Source of the DNA: an uncultured Spirochaetales bacterium
GTDB lineage: Bacteria; Spirochaetota; Spirochaetia; Sphaerochaetales; Sphaerochaetaceae
Reading direction: 5' to 3'
DNA: 64,000 nucleotides
Assembly: GCA_934271365.1 (NCBI GenBank)
Contig: CAKQRI010000001.1
Span: 124,001-188,000 of the forward strand
A program made the position numbers and the translations under genes. The notes below the pieces were generated by a model that saw only the letters and a list, made by a program, of their open reading frames with translations, made no database searches and was not told the DNA's origin. This document shows, one piece after another, positions 53,360 through 62,395 of the stretch (within the stretch, counting starts at the first letter, position 1; every line of letters begins with the position of its first letter).

Positions 53360-54268
53360 ATGAAACCTACATTAGTTGTTATGGCTGCAGGAATGGGGTC
53401 AAGATATGGCGGAGTCAAGCAGATTGATGCAGTAGGTCTCCATGGAGAGACTCTTCTTGATTTCGGTGTCTATGATGCATGCCACAATGGTTATGGAAAG
53501 GTAGTATTCATCATAAGAAAGGATATTGAGAAGGATTTCCGTGAGCGTCTGTTTGACCGTATTGCAAGGAACATGGATGCAGAGTATGTGTTCCAGACTC
53601 ACGATAGCCTTCTTACACCTGAAGAGTCAGCATTGAGCAAAGAGAGAACTAAGCCATGGGGAACAATACAGGCTGTACTATGTGCGGAGGATGCTGTAAA
53701 GACTCCATTCACTGTTGTTAATGCAGATGACTACTATGGCAGAAGTGCTTATGAGACAATGGGAACATATCTTACAGGCCTTAAGAATGATGATACAGCC
53801 CATGCTATGGTTGGATTCATTCTTAAGAACACTATGTCTCCTTCAGGTTCTGTTTCCAGAGCTATCTGCAAGCTTAAGGATGGAATACTTGTAAGCATGG
53901 AAGAGAATACTAAGATTCTCTGGAAGGACGGTCAGATTGTATCTCAGAAGGAAGATGGAGATGAGATTCTTACAGGAGATGAGCCTGTATCAATGAACTT
54001 CTTTGGCTTCACTCCAAAAGCTTTCGATAGCTTCAGAACATACTGGGATGATTTCAAGAAGTCCTCAATAAGAGAACTCAAGAAGGAATGCCTGCTTCCT
54101 AATGGCGTATCAGAGATGGTTCAGAAAGGTGAGGGCTCCATTAAGGTGCTCACATCTGATGATAAGTGGTTCGGAATGACATATCCAGAAGATAAGCCTA
54201 CTGTTATGGCAGAGCTTGGAGCAAAGATCGAGTCTGGCTATTATCCTGAGAAGCTCTGGGAGAAATAA
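53360..54268 (+). CDS. Sugar-phosphate nucleotidyltransferase family protein
   Basis: 302 residues. The N-terminal nucleotide-binding signature is MAAGMGSRYGG with KQ (VKQIDAVG), and the metal-binding motif is VVNADDYYG. It is shorter than GlmU and lacks a left-handed helix domain, so it probably makes an NDP-sugar for envelope polysaccharide; the sugar is unknown. TGGAGGG lies upstream of the ATG. It is convergent with the YitT-like gene. Confidence 0.85.
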   Translation: MKPTLVVMAAGMGSRYGGVKQIDAVGLHGETLLDFGVYDACHNGYGKVVFIIRKDIEKDFRERLFDRIARNMDAEYVFQTHDSLLTPEESALSKERTKPWGTIQAVLCAEDAVKTPFTVVNADDYYGRSAYETMGTYLTGLKNDDTAHAMVGFILKNTMSPSGSVSRAICKLKDGILVSMEENTKILWKDGQIVSQKEDGDEILTGDEPVSMNFFGFTPKAFDSFRTYWDDFKKSSIRELKKECLLPNGVSEMVQKGEGSIKVLTSDDKWFGMTYPEDKPTVMAELGAKIESGYYPEKLWEK

Positions 54269-54271
54269 GGC

Positions 54272-55177
54272 TCAGCTCTGAGTTACATCAGAATTTTCTG
54301 ATATGCTCGTTATATCTTTATAGCCTTCCCCCAGTACATGGACAGTGTCCTGTACAATGAGGAAGGCTTTTGCATCTACGCTGTGCACGAATCTCGTTAT
54401 CCTTGTCAGGTCCTTGTTTGGAATGACAACCATAAGCATCTTCCTCTTCTCTTTGCTGAATAGTCCTTCTGAGTAGATCAGCGTACCGCTCCTATCCATT
54501 TTCTTGATGATGAAGTCTCCGATCTCATCCAGTTTCTCAGATATTATGTATACGCTTTTTGCATATCCTGTTCCCATTGAGCTGATTATCCTGTCAATCA
54601 CTATAGAGACAAGGACAGTGATGAATACAGAATAGAGCGCGCTTTCTATTCCGAAGATGAATGCAGAGAATGCGATGATTACGCCATCGACTATCATCAG
54701 TGATGTGCCCAGTGGAATTTGTGTATATTTTGATATGATCTGAGCGATGATGTCCGTACCTCCGGTATTTGATCCAGCTTTCATTACGAATCCTATGCCG
54801 AGTCCTGATATGATTCCTCCGTAGAGCGCAGATAGCCAGAATGACATATCCTTCGAATAATCCAGAATGCCATCATATCCGAGAAGCATATTGAAAATCA
54901 TTGTGAACAGAGAGAGCAGCAGTGTTCCTATAAGCGTTCTTATACCATATGTTCTTCCAAATAGGAGCACGCCTATGATGTAGATGGGGATGGAGAGCAC
55001 CATCATCAGAAGTCCTAAGCTGATTCCTGTCAGATGATAGATTATCGTTGCTACTCCGCTTATCCCACCTGGTGCGAGCTTTGCCGGTGTAAGGAATATA
55101 GCAACAGCAAATGCTGTCAGTGCTGTGCCAAGAATGATCTGCAGATAATCTGATACAATGGATTTATTGACTTTCAA
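54272..55177 (-). CDS. YitT family membrane protein (DUF2179)
   Basis: 301 residues from TTG 55177, preceded by GGAGGAG. Five or six membrane helices (1-205) with GGISGVATI and KAGSNTGGTDIIAQI segments, then a cytoplasmic DUF2179 domain (about 215-290, GTLIYSEGLFSKEKRKMLMVVI). The family is widespread in Firmicutes and spirochaetes with no firm function. Only three bases separate its stop from that of the convergent nucleotidyltransferase gene. Confidence 0.88.
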   Translation of the reverse strand: MKVNKSIVSDYLQIILGTALTAFAVAIFLTPAKLAPGGISGVATIIYHLTGISLGLLMMVLSIPIYIIGVLLFGRTYGIRTLIGTLLLSLFTMIFNMLLGYDGILDYSKDMSFWLSALYGGIISGLGIGFVMKAGSNTGGTDIIAQIISKYTQIPLGTSLMIVDGVIIAFSAFIFGIESALYSVFITVLVSIVIDRIISSMGTGYAKSVYIISEKLDEIGDFIIKKMDRSGTLIYSEGLFSKEKRKMLMVVIPNKDLTRITRFVHSVDAKAFLIVQDTVHVLGEGYKDITSISENSDVTQS

Positions 55178-55281
55178 TGTGTTTTCTCCTCCTTCTATAA
55201 TTATAGTACATAATGTCCAATGCTCTATTATCAGCGAGAAAGACCGAAAAATGGTAATTGCTGATTATGGTTTCAAATTTC

Positions 55282-55310
55282 TTGCCCCATGCTCTTGTTT
55301 TGGGTATTAT
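55282..55310 (+). promoter_or_regulatory. Promoter of the outer-membrane protein gene
   Basis: TTGCCC (55282-55287), 17-base spacer, TATTAT (55305-55310), 44 bases before the ATG. A second -10-like TATACA lies at 55315-55320. Confidence 0.5.
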
Positions 55311-55354
55311 TGTTTATACAACTTGGTAAATACCAGATTTATTTGGAGATGAAT

Positions 55355-56752
55355 ATGAAGAATTTAAAGAAAGCCATTTTTGCTCTTTTAGCACTGGCTA
55401 TGGTTATCTCTCCTCTTACTGCTGCTCAGGTAATGAATGTCACATGGCAGTGGAACCTTGAGGATCCAGATGTGACAGCATATCGTTATCAGCTCGGTGG
55501 TGAGAATGCTGATGGCTGGACTGTAGTAAGTGGCGATGTCAGCTCATTCAGTGCTGATTCATTAGATCCATATAGCGATTATACATTATATCTTCAGGCT
55601 ACATATGACGGCGAGCACTGGTCTGAGAGTGCTGTTTCAACAGCAAAGGCTATGCTTCAGCATCCAGTAGCAGTAGAGTCATCTGTTACACTTTTCGGCT
55701 ATGAGGCAGATATCAGAGTATTCGATGATTATATCGAGATCAGTTATCCTGCTTCTGTTGTATATCCTGCAGATGCAGAGGCCTTCTTGAAGGCTGTATA
55801 TGAGAAATATCCAGACTACCTTGCTGGATCTACATATGAGATCAGTGAAGGCGAAACTGTGCTCTCTCTCCCATTCACTCTTTCAGAAGGTGATAAGAAT
55901 GCAGCAATTGAGATCTTCAAATCTGAGTTATCTGCTTATGTTGATGCATATGTAGCAAGCCTTTCTGCTCCAGTAGCAGAAGAAGCTCCTGCTGCAGTAT
56001 CAGAGCCAGAGCCAGCTGTAGTAGCAGAGCCTGCTCCTGAAGTTGTAGCTGCTCCTGCAGAGGAAGTTAAGGCAGCAGAGCCAACTCCAGCTGAAGAGGT
56101 TAAGCCTGCTGAGGTTGTTTCAGTAGCAGAAGAAGCTAAGCCAGAAGAAGAGTCTGTATCAGAGCCAGCTCCAGTTTCTAAGCCAAAGTATTCAAACTTC
56201 AAGTTCTCTATGCTTTTCGCAGGTGGTGCTGAATATAGATTCGATGATTTCAATTCATTCAATACTTCTAATATCTATCAGAGATATAGCGTAGGTCTTG
56301 ATTTTGCAAATATCATTCCTATGGGCAGGCATTTCGGTCTTGGCCTGAGGTCAGATATTTCAGTTGGTGTTATTCCTAAGGATAGTGACTATAGCAGAAT
56401 CAGCTCTGTTAAGGCATTCTTCACTCCAGACAACTGGATGGAGGATACAACAGCAGATATCAAGCTTACTGCTACAATCTCAGCTAAGGGATTTGATTTC
56501 TATCTTGGTGGTGGTGTAGGTTATTCTATCTTCAATCCACGTCTTGAAGGCGCTTATACTGATAAGTATGGCCATAGCCTTGGCGATCTTACAAAGTACT
56601 TCTCAACAGCTTGGGGACCAACAGGCGTTGTAGGAATGCGCTTCTATATCGGAAATGTATTCTCTCTTGGCTTAGAAGGCGATTATCGTTACCTTCTTCC
56701 TGCTGAGAAGCACTATGGATCAGTAAATCTGGTCTTCGGATTCTCATTCTAA
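55355..56752 (+). CDS. Outer-membrane protein: FN3-like domain, Pro/Glu/Ala linker, beta-barrel
   Basis: 465 residues from ATG 55355, with GGAG six bases upstream; the ATG at 55349 lies too close to that site. A signal peptide ends near residue 24 (LTAAQ). Residues 27-100 resemble a fibronectin type III unit (YRYQLGGENADGWTVV, YTLYLQATYDGEHWSES). Residues about 206-278 are a low-complexity Pro-Glu-Ala-Val linker with about ten 'EP/AP' steps, and 280-465 a barrel ending FGFSF. A strong promoter and UUCG terminator suggest high expression. The role may resemble OmpA-type structural porins. Confidence 0.8.
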   Translation: MKNLKKAIFALLALAMVISPLTAAQVMNVTWQWNLEDPDVTAYRYQLGGENADGWTVVSGDVSSFSADSLDPYSDYTLYLQATYDGEHWSESAVSTAKAMLQHPVAVESSVTLFGYEADIRVFDDYIEISYPASVVYPADAEAFLKAVYEKYPDYLAGSTYEISEGETVLSLPFTLSEGDKNAAIEIFKSELSAYVDAYVASLSAPVAEEAPAAVSEPEPAVVAEPAPEVVAAPAEEVKAAEPTPAEEVKPAEVVSVAEEAKPEEESVSEPAPVSKPKYSNFKFSMLFAGGAEYRFDDFNSFNTSNIYQRYSVGLDFANIIPMGRHFGLGLRSDISVGVIPKDSDYSRISSVKAFFTPDNWMEDTTADIKLTATISAKGFDFYLGGGVGYSIFNPRLEGAYTDKYGHSLGDLTKYFSTAWGPTGVVGMRFYIGNVFSLGLEGDYRYLLPAEKHYGSVNLVFGFSF

Positions 56753-56771
56753 GATATCCGTTTTATCAAGA

Positions 56772-56793
56772 GGGAGCTTCGGCTCCCTTTTTT
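56772..56793 (+). terminator. Strong intrinsic terminator with UUCG tetraloop
   Basis: GGGAGC-TTCG-GCTCCC followed by six T, 20 bases after the outer-membrane protein stop. Textbook rho-independent terminator. Confidence 0.95.
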
Positions 56794-56932
56794 CATAATT
56801 GACCCCTCTTATGGAATTTAGTACCATTACATAGGAGATAGATATTATGAAGATGATTTATCTCTGTATCTGGTTTATTATTCAGGTAAATTGAAATGTG
56901 CTTTATAGTACGATGAGAGGTAAATAGATAGT

Positions 56933-57706
56933 ATGAAAAGCGGCCATATGGCGTCGTGTGTTGGCTACCTTAGATTCACTTTGGAAAGTGAAGGCTCCGA
57001 GATGGGTAACTCCGAAGAGGAGGTATACCGTAGCATCCTTGATGAGGATATATCAGCATCTGCTGCTATTGAGAATTTTCTTCAGAGGAATAATCTTATT
57101 TATGTTCAAGAAGAGAACTTCAACCCAGTGCATCCGCACTATGCAGGGACAAAGTGCCTTGTAAATAGTTTTGGAATAAAGGACAAAGCTATTCTCAAGA
57201 ACGTTGAGAAGACACTCTCCACAATAAGAACAGCTGAATTATTCGCAGAGCCAGATGATTCTCCATTGTCTCTCGATTATTTCTATATGCTTCATAAGAA
57301 GCTTTTCAGCGATGTATATCCATGGGCTGGCAATATCAGAGTTGCAAATGCATCAAAACGCACTGAGTTCATGAAGCCTGAGCATATAGATGAAGCTATA
57401 AGAAGCCTATTCAAAGGCCTTGAGAGCTCTGACTATCTCAGAACTTATGAAGATGCAGATGATTTCATCAATGAGCTTGCATATTATATGAGTGAGCTTG
57501 AGCTTATTCATCCATTCATTGATGGAAATGGCAGAGTCATAAGGCTTTTCTTCACTCTCCTTGCACAGCGTGCTGGCTATTCAATCAGCTGGGCAAGTGC
57601 AGATCCTGACCATTTCCTTGAAGCTTCGATTACAGCAATTGATGGAGACTATCAGGCACTGATTGGACTCTTAGAGGAGATTGTCCTGCCTCTGAACGAG
57701 GACTGA
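56933..57706 (+). CDS. Fic protein with apparent N-terminal VbhA-like antitoxin domain
   Basis: 257 residues. The Fic domain is complete: LHKKLFSDVYPWAG, the target-clamp flap RTEFMKPE and the active motif HPFIDGNGRVIR (193-204). Fic enzymes transfer AMP from ATP to proteins such as topoisomerases. The first about 52 residues look like a fused antitoxin: TLESEG (16-21) fits the inhibitory (S/T)xxxE(G/N) motif, followed by a helix and DEDISASAAIENFLQR, as in VbhA-type antitoxins. Normally the antitoxin is a separate gene or the motif is elsewhere. The start has only a distant AGAGG site; the Met at residue 6 is an alternative. Confidence 0.85.
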   Translation: MKSGHMASCVGYLRFTLESEGSEMGNSEEEVYRSILDEDISASAAIENFLQRNNLIYVQEENFNPVHPHYAGTKCLVNSFGIKDKAILKNVEKTLSTIRTAELFAEPDDSPLSLDYFYMLHKKLFSDVYPWAGNIRVANASKRTEFMKPEHIDEAIRSLFKGLESSDYLRTYEDADDFINELAYYMSELELIHPFIDGNGRVIRLFFTLLAQRAGYSISWASADPDHFLEASITAIDGDYQALIGLLEEIVLPLNED

Positions 57707-57726
57707 TTTCCATTTATTGTAAAGAG

Positions 57727-57754
57727 AAATGACCATGAAGATGGTCATTTTTTT
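57727..57754 (+). terminator. Terminator of the fic gene
   Basis: AAATGACCAT-GAAG-ATGGTCATTT with a T-run (57748-57754), 20 bases after the stop. Confidence 0.85.
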
Positions 57755-57828
57755 ATGGCTTTATAATTCTGTAAAAATAATATCTGCATTATATATGAAT
57801 ATTTTTAGTTTTTTTATACATAAAATAG

Positions 57829-57856
57829 TAGACTAACAATCATCATTTTGTATAAT
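57829..57856 (+). promoter_or_regulatory. Promoter of the arginine operon
   Basis: TATAAT (57851-57856) with TAGACT (57829-57834) as a weak -35, 22 bases before the argC ATG. A TGAATATTTTTA stretch at about 57795 resembles half of an ARG box, but the second half is missing. Confidence 0.5.
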
Positions 57857-57877
57857 TATGCATTATTGGAGCATATT

Positions 57878-58909
57878 ATGATAAAAGTTGGAATAATTGG
57901 TGCGACAGGATATGCAGGTAGCGAGCTTGTCCGGATCCTGATGAACCATAAAGGTGCAGAGCTGGTTTATCTTGCATCTCACTCATATGCAGGAAAGTGC
58001 TTTTCTGATATTTATCCGTATTTCAAGGGCCGTGTGGATCTTATACTCGAAGAAGATGATCTTAAAAAGGCAGCTGAGGTATCAGATGTGGTTTTCCTAG
58101 CGCTTCCACATGGACTTGCAAGTAAGGCGGTGACTTCAGAAGTGCTTTCGAAGTGCGTTGTGATTGACCTGGGTGCAGATTTCCGCCTGCATGATAAATC
58201 TATATACGAAGAATGGTATAAAGTCGAGCATCATGGAGAAGCTCTTATTAAAGAGGCTGTTTATGGACTGCCGGAGATTCATAGGTCTCTTATCAGGAAT
58301 GCACGTCTAATAGCAAATCCTGGCTGTTATACTACATGCTCAATACTTACACTGTATCCTCTTCTGAAGAATCATCTGATTAATCCGGATTCTATAATAA
58401 TTGACGCTAAAAGCGGTACAAGCGGAGCTGGAAGAAGCGAGAAGACAGCTAATCTGTTCTGTGAAGTCAATGAGAGCATCAAGGCTTATGGTGTTGCTAC
58501 ACATAGGCATACTCCTGAGATTGAACAGGAGCTGAGCATCGCTTACGGGAAGGACATCAAACTGGATTTCACTCCTCATCTCATTCCTATGCAGCGTGGA
58601 ATCCTTGCAACATGCTATGCAAAGCTTGCTGATGGAGTCTGCGAGGCAGAAATCAGTAAGGCATATCATGAAGCATATGATGATGAGCCATTTGTACGCC
58701 TTGTGGACTATCTCCCTGAAACACGCTTTGTAAAAGGCTCAAACTATGCAGATATCTCATTCAGGATCAATAGCAGAACAGGTAGCATAATCGCAATCGG
58801 AGCAATAGATAATCTTGTAAAAGGAGCAGCAGGTCAGGCTGTTGAGAATATGAATATAGTCTTCGGCTTAGATGAGATGTCGGGACTAGAAGGATGTGCT
58901 GGACTATGA
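57878..58909 (+). CDS. argC: N-acetyl-gamma-glutamyl-phosphate reductase
   Basis: 343 residues from ATG 57878 (TTGGAG site upstream; the frame begins earlier). Rossmann start VGIIGATGYAGSELVR, catalytic Cys150 in ANPGCYTTCS, and the THRHTPEIEQE segment carrying the active His. It reduces N-acetylglutamyl phosphate to the semialdehyde with NADPH. First gene of argC-J-B-D; stop and argJ start overlap (ATGA). Confidence 0.97.
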   Translation: MIKVGIIGATGYAGSELVRILMNHKGAELVYLASHSYAGKCFSDIYPYFKGRVDLILEEDDLKKAAEVSDVVFLALPHGLASKAVTSEVLSKCVVIDLGADFRLHDKSIYEEWYKVEHHGEALIKEAVYGLPEIHRSLIRNARLIANPGCYTTCSILTLYPLLKNHLINPDSIIIDAKSGTSGAGRSEKTANLFCEVNESIKAYGVATHRHTPEIEQELSIAYGKDIKLDFTPHLIPMQRGILATCYAKLADGVCEAEISKAYHEAYDDEPFVRLVDYLPETRFVKGSNYADISFRINSRTGSIIAIGAIDNLVKGAAGQAVENMNIVFGLDEMSGLEGCAGL

Positions 58910-60114
58910 TTGAAGTAATTGATGATATAAAGCTTCCAAAGGGATTCAAGGCAGCAGGACTGCATTCAGGGCTGAAGAAAGCCAAGAAGGATATGGCTAT
59001 GGTATATTCTGATGCAATCTGCACAAGTGGTTCTGCTTATACCACGAATAGAGTTAAGGCTGCTCCTGTTCAGTATGATATCTCCATAAAGGATACAGCA
59101 AAGCATGGTGTTGTGATAAACAGCGGAAATGCTAATGCATGCACAGGTAAAGAGGGAATGGAGAATGCAGAGAAGATGGCATCATATGCGGCATCCCTTC
59201 TTGGAGGAGATGCTTCTGAGTACTTTGTCTGCTCTACAGGTGTAATCGGGGTGCAGCTTCCAATGGAAACAGTTCTTAGTGGCATAAAAGGACTTGCTTC
59301 TGCTTTATCTGATTCGTATCAGTCGTCTTTGGATGCTGCAGATGCCATCCTTACAACAGATACAGTCAGGAAGACCGTTACAGCATCATTTGAGATTGAT
59401 GGCAAATGCGTGACAGTCACAGGCTTTGCTAAAGGATCTGGAATGATCCATCCTAATATGGCTACAACCCTTTCTTTTATTCTTACAGATGCAGCTGTAA
59501 GCCATAACATTCTGCAGACCCTTCTTGGCTCAACTGTTGAGGATACTTTCAATATGATAAGCATTGATGGTGATACATCCACTAATGACACCTGTATTGT
59601 TCTGGCAAATGGAGCGTCCGGGGTGAATATTGATAGTGATGATAAGGAAGGGCTTTTCAGATCCGCTCTTAGTTCTGTTTTAGGAGAGCTGGCAAGAAAG
59701 CTGACAAAGGATGGAGAGGGTGCAGGAAGATTCATTGAGGTTTCTGTAGAAGGAGCTAAGGATAAGAAGAATGCAAAGATCCTTGCCCGCTCTGTTGTAT
59801 CATCAAACCTTGTGAAAGCAGCATTCTTCGGCTCTGATGCGAACTGGGGAAGAATACTATGCGCGATGGGCTATAGCGGAGCTGATTTCAATCCGGAAGA
59901 TGTGGATCTTTATTTCAGATCAGCAAAAGGCACAATAGCCACGCTTAAGAAGGGGACTCCTGTTGTATTTGATGAGGCTAAGGCCAAGGAGATTCTTCTT
60001 GAGAAGGAAGTTGAGGTATTGGTAAAGCTTGGCGAGGGAGAAGGAGAGGCTAAAGCCTGGGGCTGCGATCTTACATATGAATATGTGAGGATAAACGGAG
60101 ATTATAGGAGCTGA
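58906..60114 (+). CDS. argJ: Glutamate N-acetyltransferase / ornithine acetyltransferase
   Basis: 402 residues from ATG 58906. Self-cleavage site at Ala186-Thr187 (KGSGMIHPNMATTLSF), Thr187 becoming the nucleophile of the beta subunit. It recycles acetyl groups from N-acetylornithine to glutamate, so the pathway runs in the cyclic, economical form. Whether it also uses acetyl-CoA (bifunctional) cannot be told here. Next gene starts two bases after its stop. Confidence 0.96.
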   Translation: MIEVIDDIKLPKGFKAAGLHSGLKKAKKDMAMVYSDAICTSGSAYTTNRVKAAPVQYDISIKDTAKHGVVINSGNANACTGKEGMENAEKMASYAASLLGGDASEYFVCSTGVIGVQLPMETVLSGIKGLASALSDSYQSSLDAADAILTTDTVRKTVTASFEIDGKCVTVTGFAKGSGMIHPNMATTLSFILTDAAVSHNILQTLLGSTVEDTFNMISIDGDTSTNDTCIVLANGASGVNIDSDDKEGLFRSALSSVLGELARKLTKDGEGAGRFIEVSVEGAKDKKNAKILARSVVSSNLVKAAFFGSDANWGRILCAMGYSGADFNPEDVDLYFRSAKGTIATLKKGTPVVFDEAKAKEILLEKEVEVLVKLGEGEGEAKAWGCDLTYEYVRINGDYRS

Positions 60115-60116
60115 AT

Positions 60117-60992
60117 ATGACAGAAAGCCAGAGTGAAAGCGTTAAGAAAGCAGAAGTCCTTATTGAAGCTATTCCGTACATAAGGAAATTCAGAGGCTCG
60201 GTAGTTGTTGTCAAATATGGTGGTTCTGCTATGATTGATGCAGAATTGAAGCAGGCAGTCATCACAGACATCGCTATGCTCAAATACCTCGGCCTGAAGC
60301 CTGTTGTTGTTCATGGTGGCGGAAAGGACATATCCTCAATGCTGAAAAAGCTTGGCAAGGAAAGCGTGTTCATAGACGGCCTCAGAGTGACAGATAATGA
60401 GACTGCCAAAGTCGCAGAGATGGTGCTTTCTGGATCTGTAGGAAAAGAGCTTGCCAAAGATCTTGAGGATGTAGGCATCCATGCATGCTCTATAAGCGGA
60501 AAGGATGGAAGGACGCTTAATGCGAAGAAGAAGCTAGATGAGAAAGGCCGTGATCTTGGTTTTGTCGGAGAAATCACAAATGTCGACACAACTCTGATAC
60601 ACACTCTTTTAGATGCAGATTTCGTTCCTGTCATATCTCCGATCGGAGTAGATGCTGAAGGCAGCACATATAATATCAATGCAGATTATGTTGCATCTGC
60701 TGTTGCGGGTGCCTTAGAAGCTCAGAAGCTGATATTCATGACGGATGTTGAAGGTATCCTGAGAGAGAAGGACAATAAGGATTCTCTTATAAAAAGGCTG
60801 TCTAAGCTGCAGGCTGTGAAGCTTATTAACGATGGAGTCATCAATGGCGGTATGATTCCAAAGACTGAATGCTGCATCGATGCGCTTCATAAAGGCGTTA
60901 AATCCGTGCACGTTCTTGATGGCAGAGTACCTCATTCAATTCTTCTAGAGATATTCACAGAAGAGGGAATCGGGACAATGCTTATTAACTAG
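60117..60992 (+). CDS. argB: N-acetylglutamate kinase
   Basis: 291 residues. Phosphate-binding VVKYGGSAM, HGGGKDISSML, and NINADYVASAVAGAL with late KTECCIDAL are the standard amino-acid-kinase segments. It commits N-acetylglutamate to arginine by phosphorylation. The N-terminal about 25-residue extension (SESVKKAEVLIEAIPYIRKF) is of the type seen in arginine-inhibited hexameric enzymes, so feedback inhibition is likely. Confidence 0.96.
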   Translation: MTESQSESVKKAEVLIEAIPYIRKFRGSVVVVKYGGSAMIDAELKQAVITDIAMLKYLGLKPVVVHGGGKDISSMLKKLGKESVFIDGLRVTDNETAKVAEMVLSGSVGKELAKDLEDVGIHACSISGKDGRTLNAKKKLDEKGRDLGFVGEITNVDTTLIHTLLDADFVPVISPIGVDAEGSTYNINADYVASAVAGALEAQKLIFMTDVEGILREKDNKDSLIKRLSKLQAVKLINDGVINGGMIPKTECCIDALHKGVKSVHVLDGRVPHSILLEIFTEEGIGTMLIN

Positions 60993-61000
60993 GAGGCAGT

Positions 61001-62179
61001 ATGATGGACTACGTACAGGCTGGAAAAGATAATCTGATGAATACATATTCACAGCTTCCGATATGCTTTGACCACGGCAGTGGCTGCTATCTTTATGATA
61101 CAGATGGCAATGAATATCTTGATTTTGTTGCTGGAATTGCTGTGAATGCACTTGGATATGGCAATGAGAAGCTGGAGAAGAAGGCTGAAGAGGTGATAAA
61201 GGAAGGAATATTCCATGTGTCAAACCTCTATTACAATAAGTATACGGTGGAAGCGGCAGCCAAGCTTAATAAAGCAGCAGGCTCTGACCGTGTGTTCTTT
61301 GCAAATAGCGGGGCAGAAGCAAATGAGTGTGCTTTGAAGCTTGCAAGGAAATTCGGCTCTGCCTCAGGGCGCCACAAAATCCTTTCATTTGAGCATTCTT
61401 TCCATGGCCGCACATATGGAGCTGTCACATTGACAGGACAGGAAAAGTACCATAAAGGCTTTTTCCCTATTGTCCCTGATGTTGAGTATGCCATTTACAA
61501 TGATATTGATTCCGTTGAATCTAAGCTTGATGAAGGCTTTGCAGCTATATTTGTAGAGCCTATCCAGGGAGAAGGTGGGATAATACCTGCTACTGCGGAG
61601 TTTCTTTCCGGGCTCAGAAGAATCTGCGATGAACGTGATATGCTTCTTATATTTGACTGCGTTCAGTGTGGCTGTGGAAGGACTGGAAAGCTATTTGCCT
61701 GGCAGAACTATGGAATCAAGCCTGATGTGATGACTCTGGCAAAGGCTCTTGGTGGCGGAATACCGCTTTCTGCGACAGTGGCTTATGGACGTGCTGCTGA
61801 TATCCTTGCTCCTGGAGAGCATGCATCAACATTCGGAGGGAATCCTGTTGCATCTGCACTATGCTCAGTAGTTCTTGATGAGCTTTCTGGAGGGCTTGCG
61901 GATGAAGTGGCAGAGAAAGGTGAATACCTTAAGAACGGACTAAGGAAGATTGCGGAAAAATATCCAGATAAGTGCGGTGAGGTAAGAGGCCTTGGCCTTA
62001 TGGTTGGCATGGAGCTTAAGGTTGCACCTCGTACTGTAATTGATAAGGCAAGAGATAAAGGCATTCTTCTATGCTCAGCTGGATATACTGTCCTGCGCTT
62101 TGTTCCTCCTCTTATAATCTCATATGAAGAGATTGATAAAGGCCTGGCAGCAGTGGATCAGGTTCTATCTGAGATTTAG
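61001..62179 (+). CDS. argD: Acetylornithine aminotransferase
   Basis: 392 residues from ATG 61001 with AGGAGG eight bases upstream. Class III PLP fold: FANSGAEANECALKLAR, FVEPIQGEGG, the DCVQCGCGRTG segment, and the PLP Lys in TLAKALGGGIPL. DCVQ is the less common form of the usual DEVQ, replacing the acidic residue after Asp. It converts N-acetylglutamate semialdehyde to N-acetylornithine. Last gene of the operon. Confidence 0.95.
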   Translation: MMDYVQAGKDNLMNTYSQLPICFDHGSGCYLYDTDGNEYLDFVAGIAVNALGYGNEKLEKKAEEVIKEGIFHVSNLYYNKYTVEAAAKLNKAAGSDRVFFANSGAEANECALKLARKFGSASGRHKILSFEHSFHGRTYGAVTLTGQEKYHKGFFPIVPDVEYAIYNDIDSVESKLDEGFAAIFVEPIQGEGGIIPATAEFLSGLRRICDERDMLLIFDCVQCGCGRTGKLFAWQNYGIKPDVMTLAKALGGGIPLSATVAYGRAADILAPGEHASTFGGNPVASALCSVVLDELSGGLADEVAEKGEYLKNGLRKIAEKYPDKCGEVRGLGLMVGMELKVAPRTVIDKARDKGILLCSAGYTVLRFVPPLIISYEEIDKGLAAVDQVLSEI

Positions 62180-62187
62180 AAATAATC

Positions 62188-62218
62188 GGGCTCTGGATTT
62201 TTTCTAGAGCTCTTTTTT
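62188..62218 (+). terminator. Terminator of the arginine operon
   Basis: GGGCTCTGGA pairs with TCTAGAGCTC (two G-U pairs, five-T loop) and is followed by six T, nine bases after the argD stop. Confidence 0.85.
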
Positions 62219-62239
62219 ATTGACTTGAGATGTTTAGCA

Positions 62240-62262
62240 TCGGGCAATTTTATTGTGCCCGA
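62240..62262. promoter_or_regulatory. Inverted repeat upstream of the fucose-isomerase-like gene
   Basis: TCGGGC (62240-62245) and GCCCGA (62257-62262) are perfect arms around AATTTTATTGT. It could be a second hairpin ending read-through from argD or a protein-binding site. Confidence 0.35.
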
Positions 62263-62332
62263 ACTCAATGAGAGAGATAATAGCACAGCTTCTGATTACC
62301 TTATTGATAAGCATTAATTATTGAAATTTTTG

Positions 62333-62380
62333 TTGACGCTTCAGTATATGCATTGGAAAATAATGGTGTGCACGAGCACA
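62333..62380 (+). promoter_or_regulatory. Promoter and LacI-type operator of the isomerase-regulator operon
   Basis: TTGACG (62333-62338) is a good -35; the -10 about 17 bases on is poor (GAAAAT). Right after it lies the palindrome TGTGC-ACGA-GCACA (62367-62380), placed where a repressor would block transcription. The encoded LacI-type regulator is a natural candidate binder. GTAGGAGA follows as ribosome-binding site. Confidence 0.5.
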
Positions 62381-62395
62381 GAGTAGGAGAACAAC

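Noticed and set aside
55936..56262. 109-codon minus-strand ORF with Ser/Thr/Ala repeats
   Set aside because: Antisense shadow of the Pro-Glu-Ala linker of the outer-membrane protein.
56847..56894. 15-codon ORF (MKMIYLC...) with an AGGAG site before the fic gene
   Set aside because: Too short to support as a gene; could be a leader or toxin peptide but nothing else backs it.
57790..57812. Complete ARG box upstream of argC
   Set aside because: Only one half (TGAATATTTTTA) resembles the consensus; the second half is missing.
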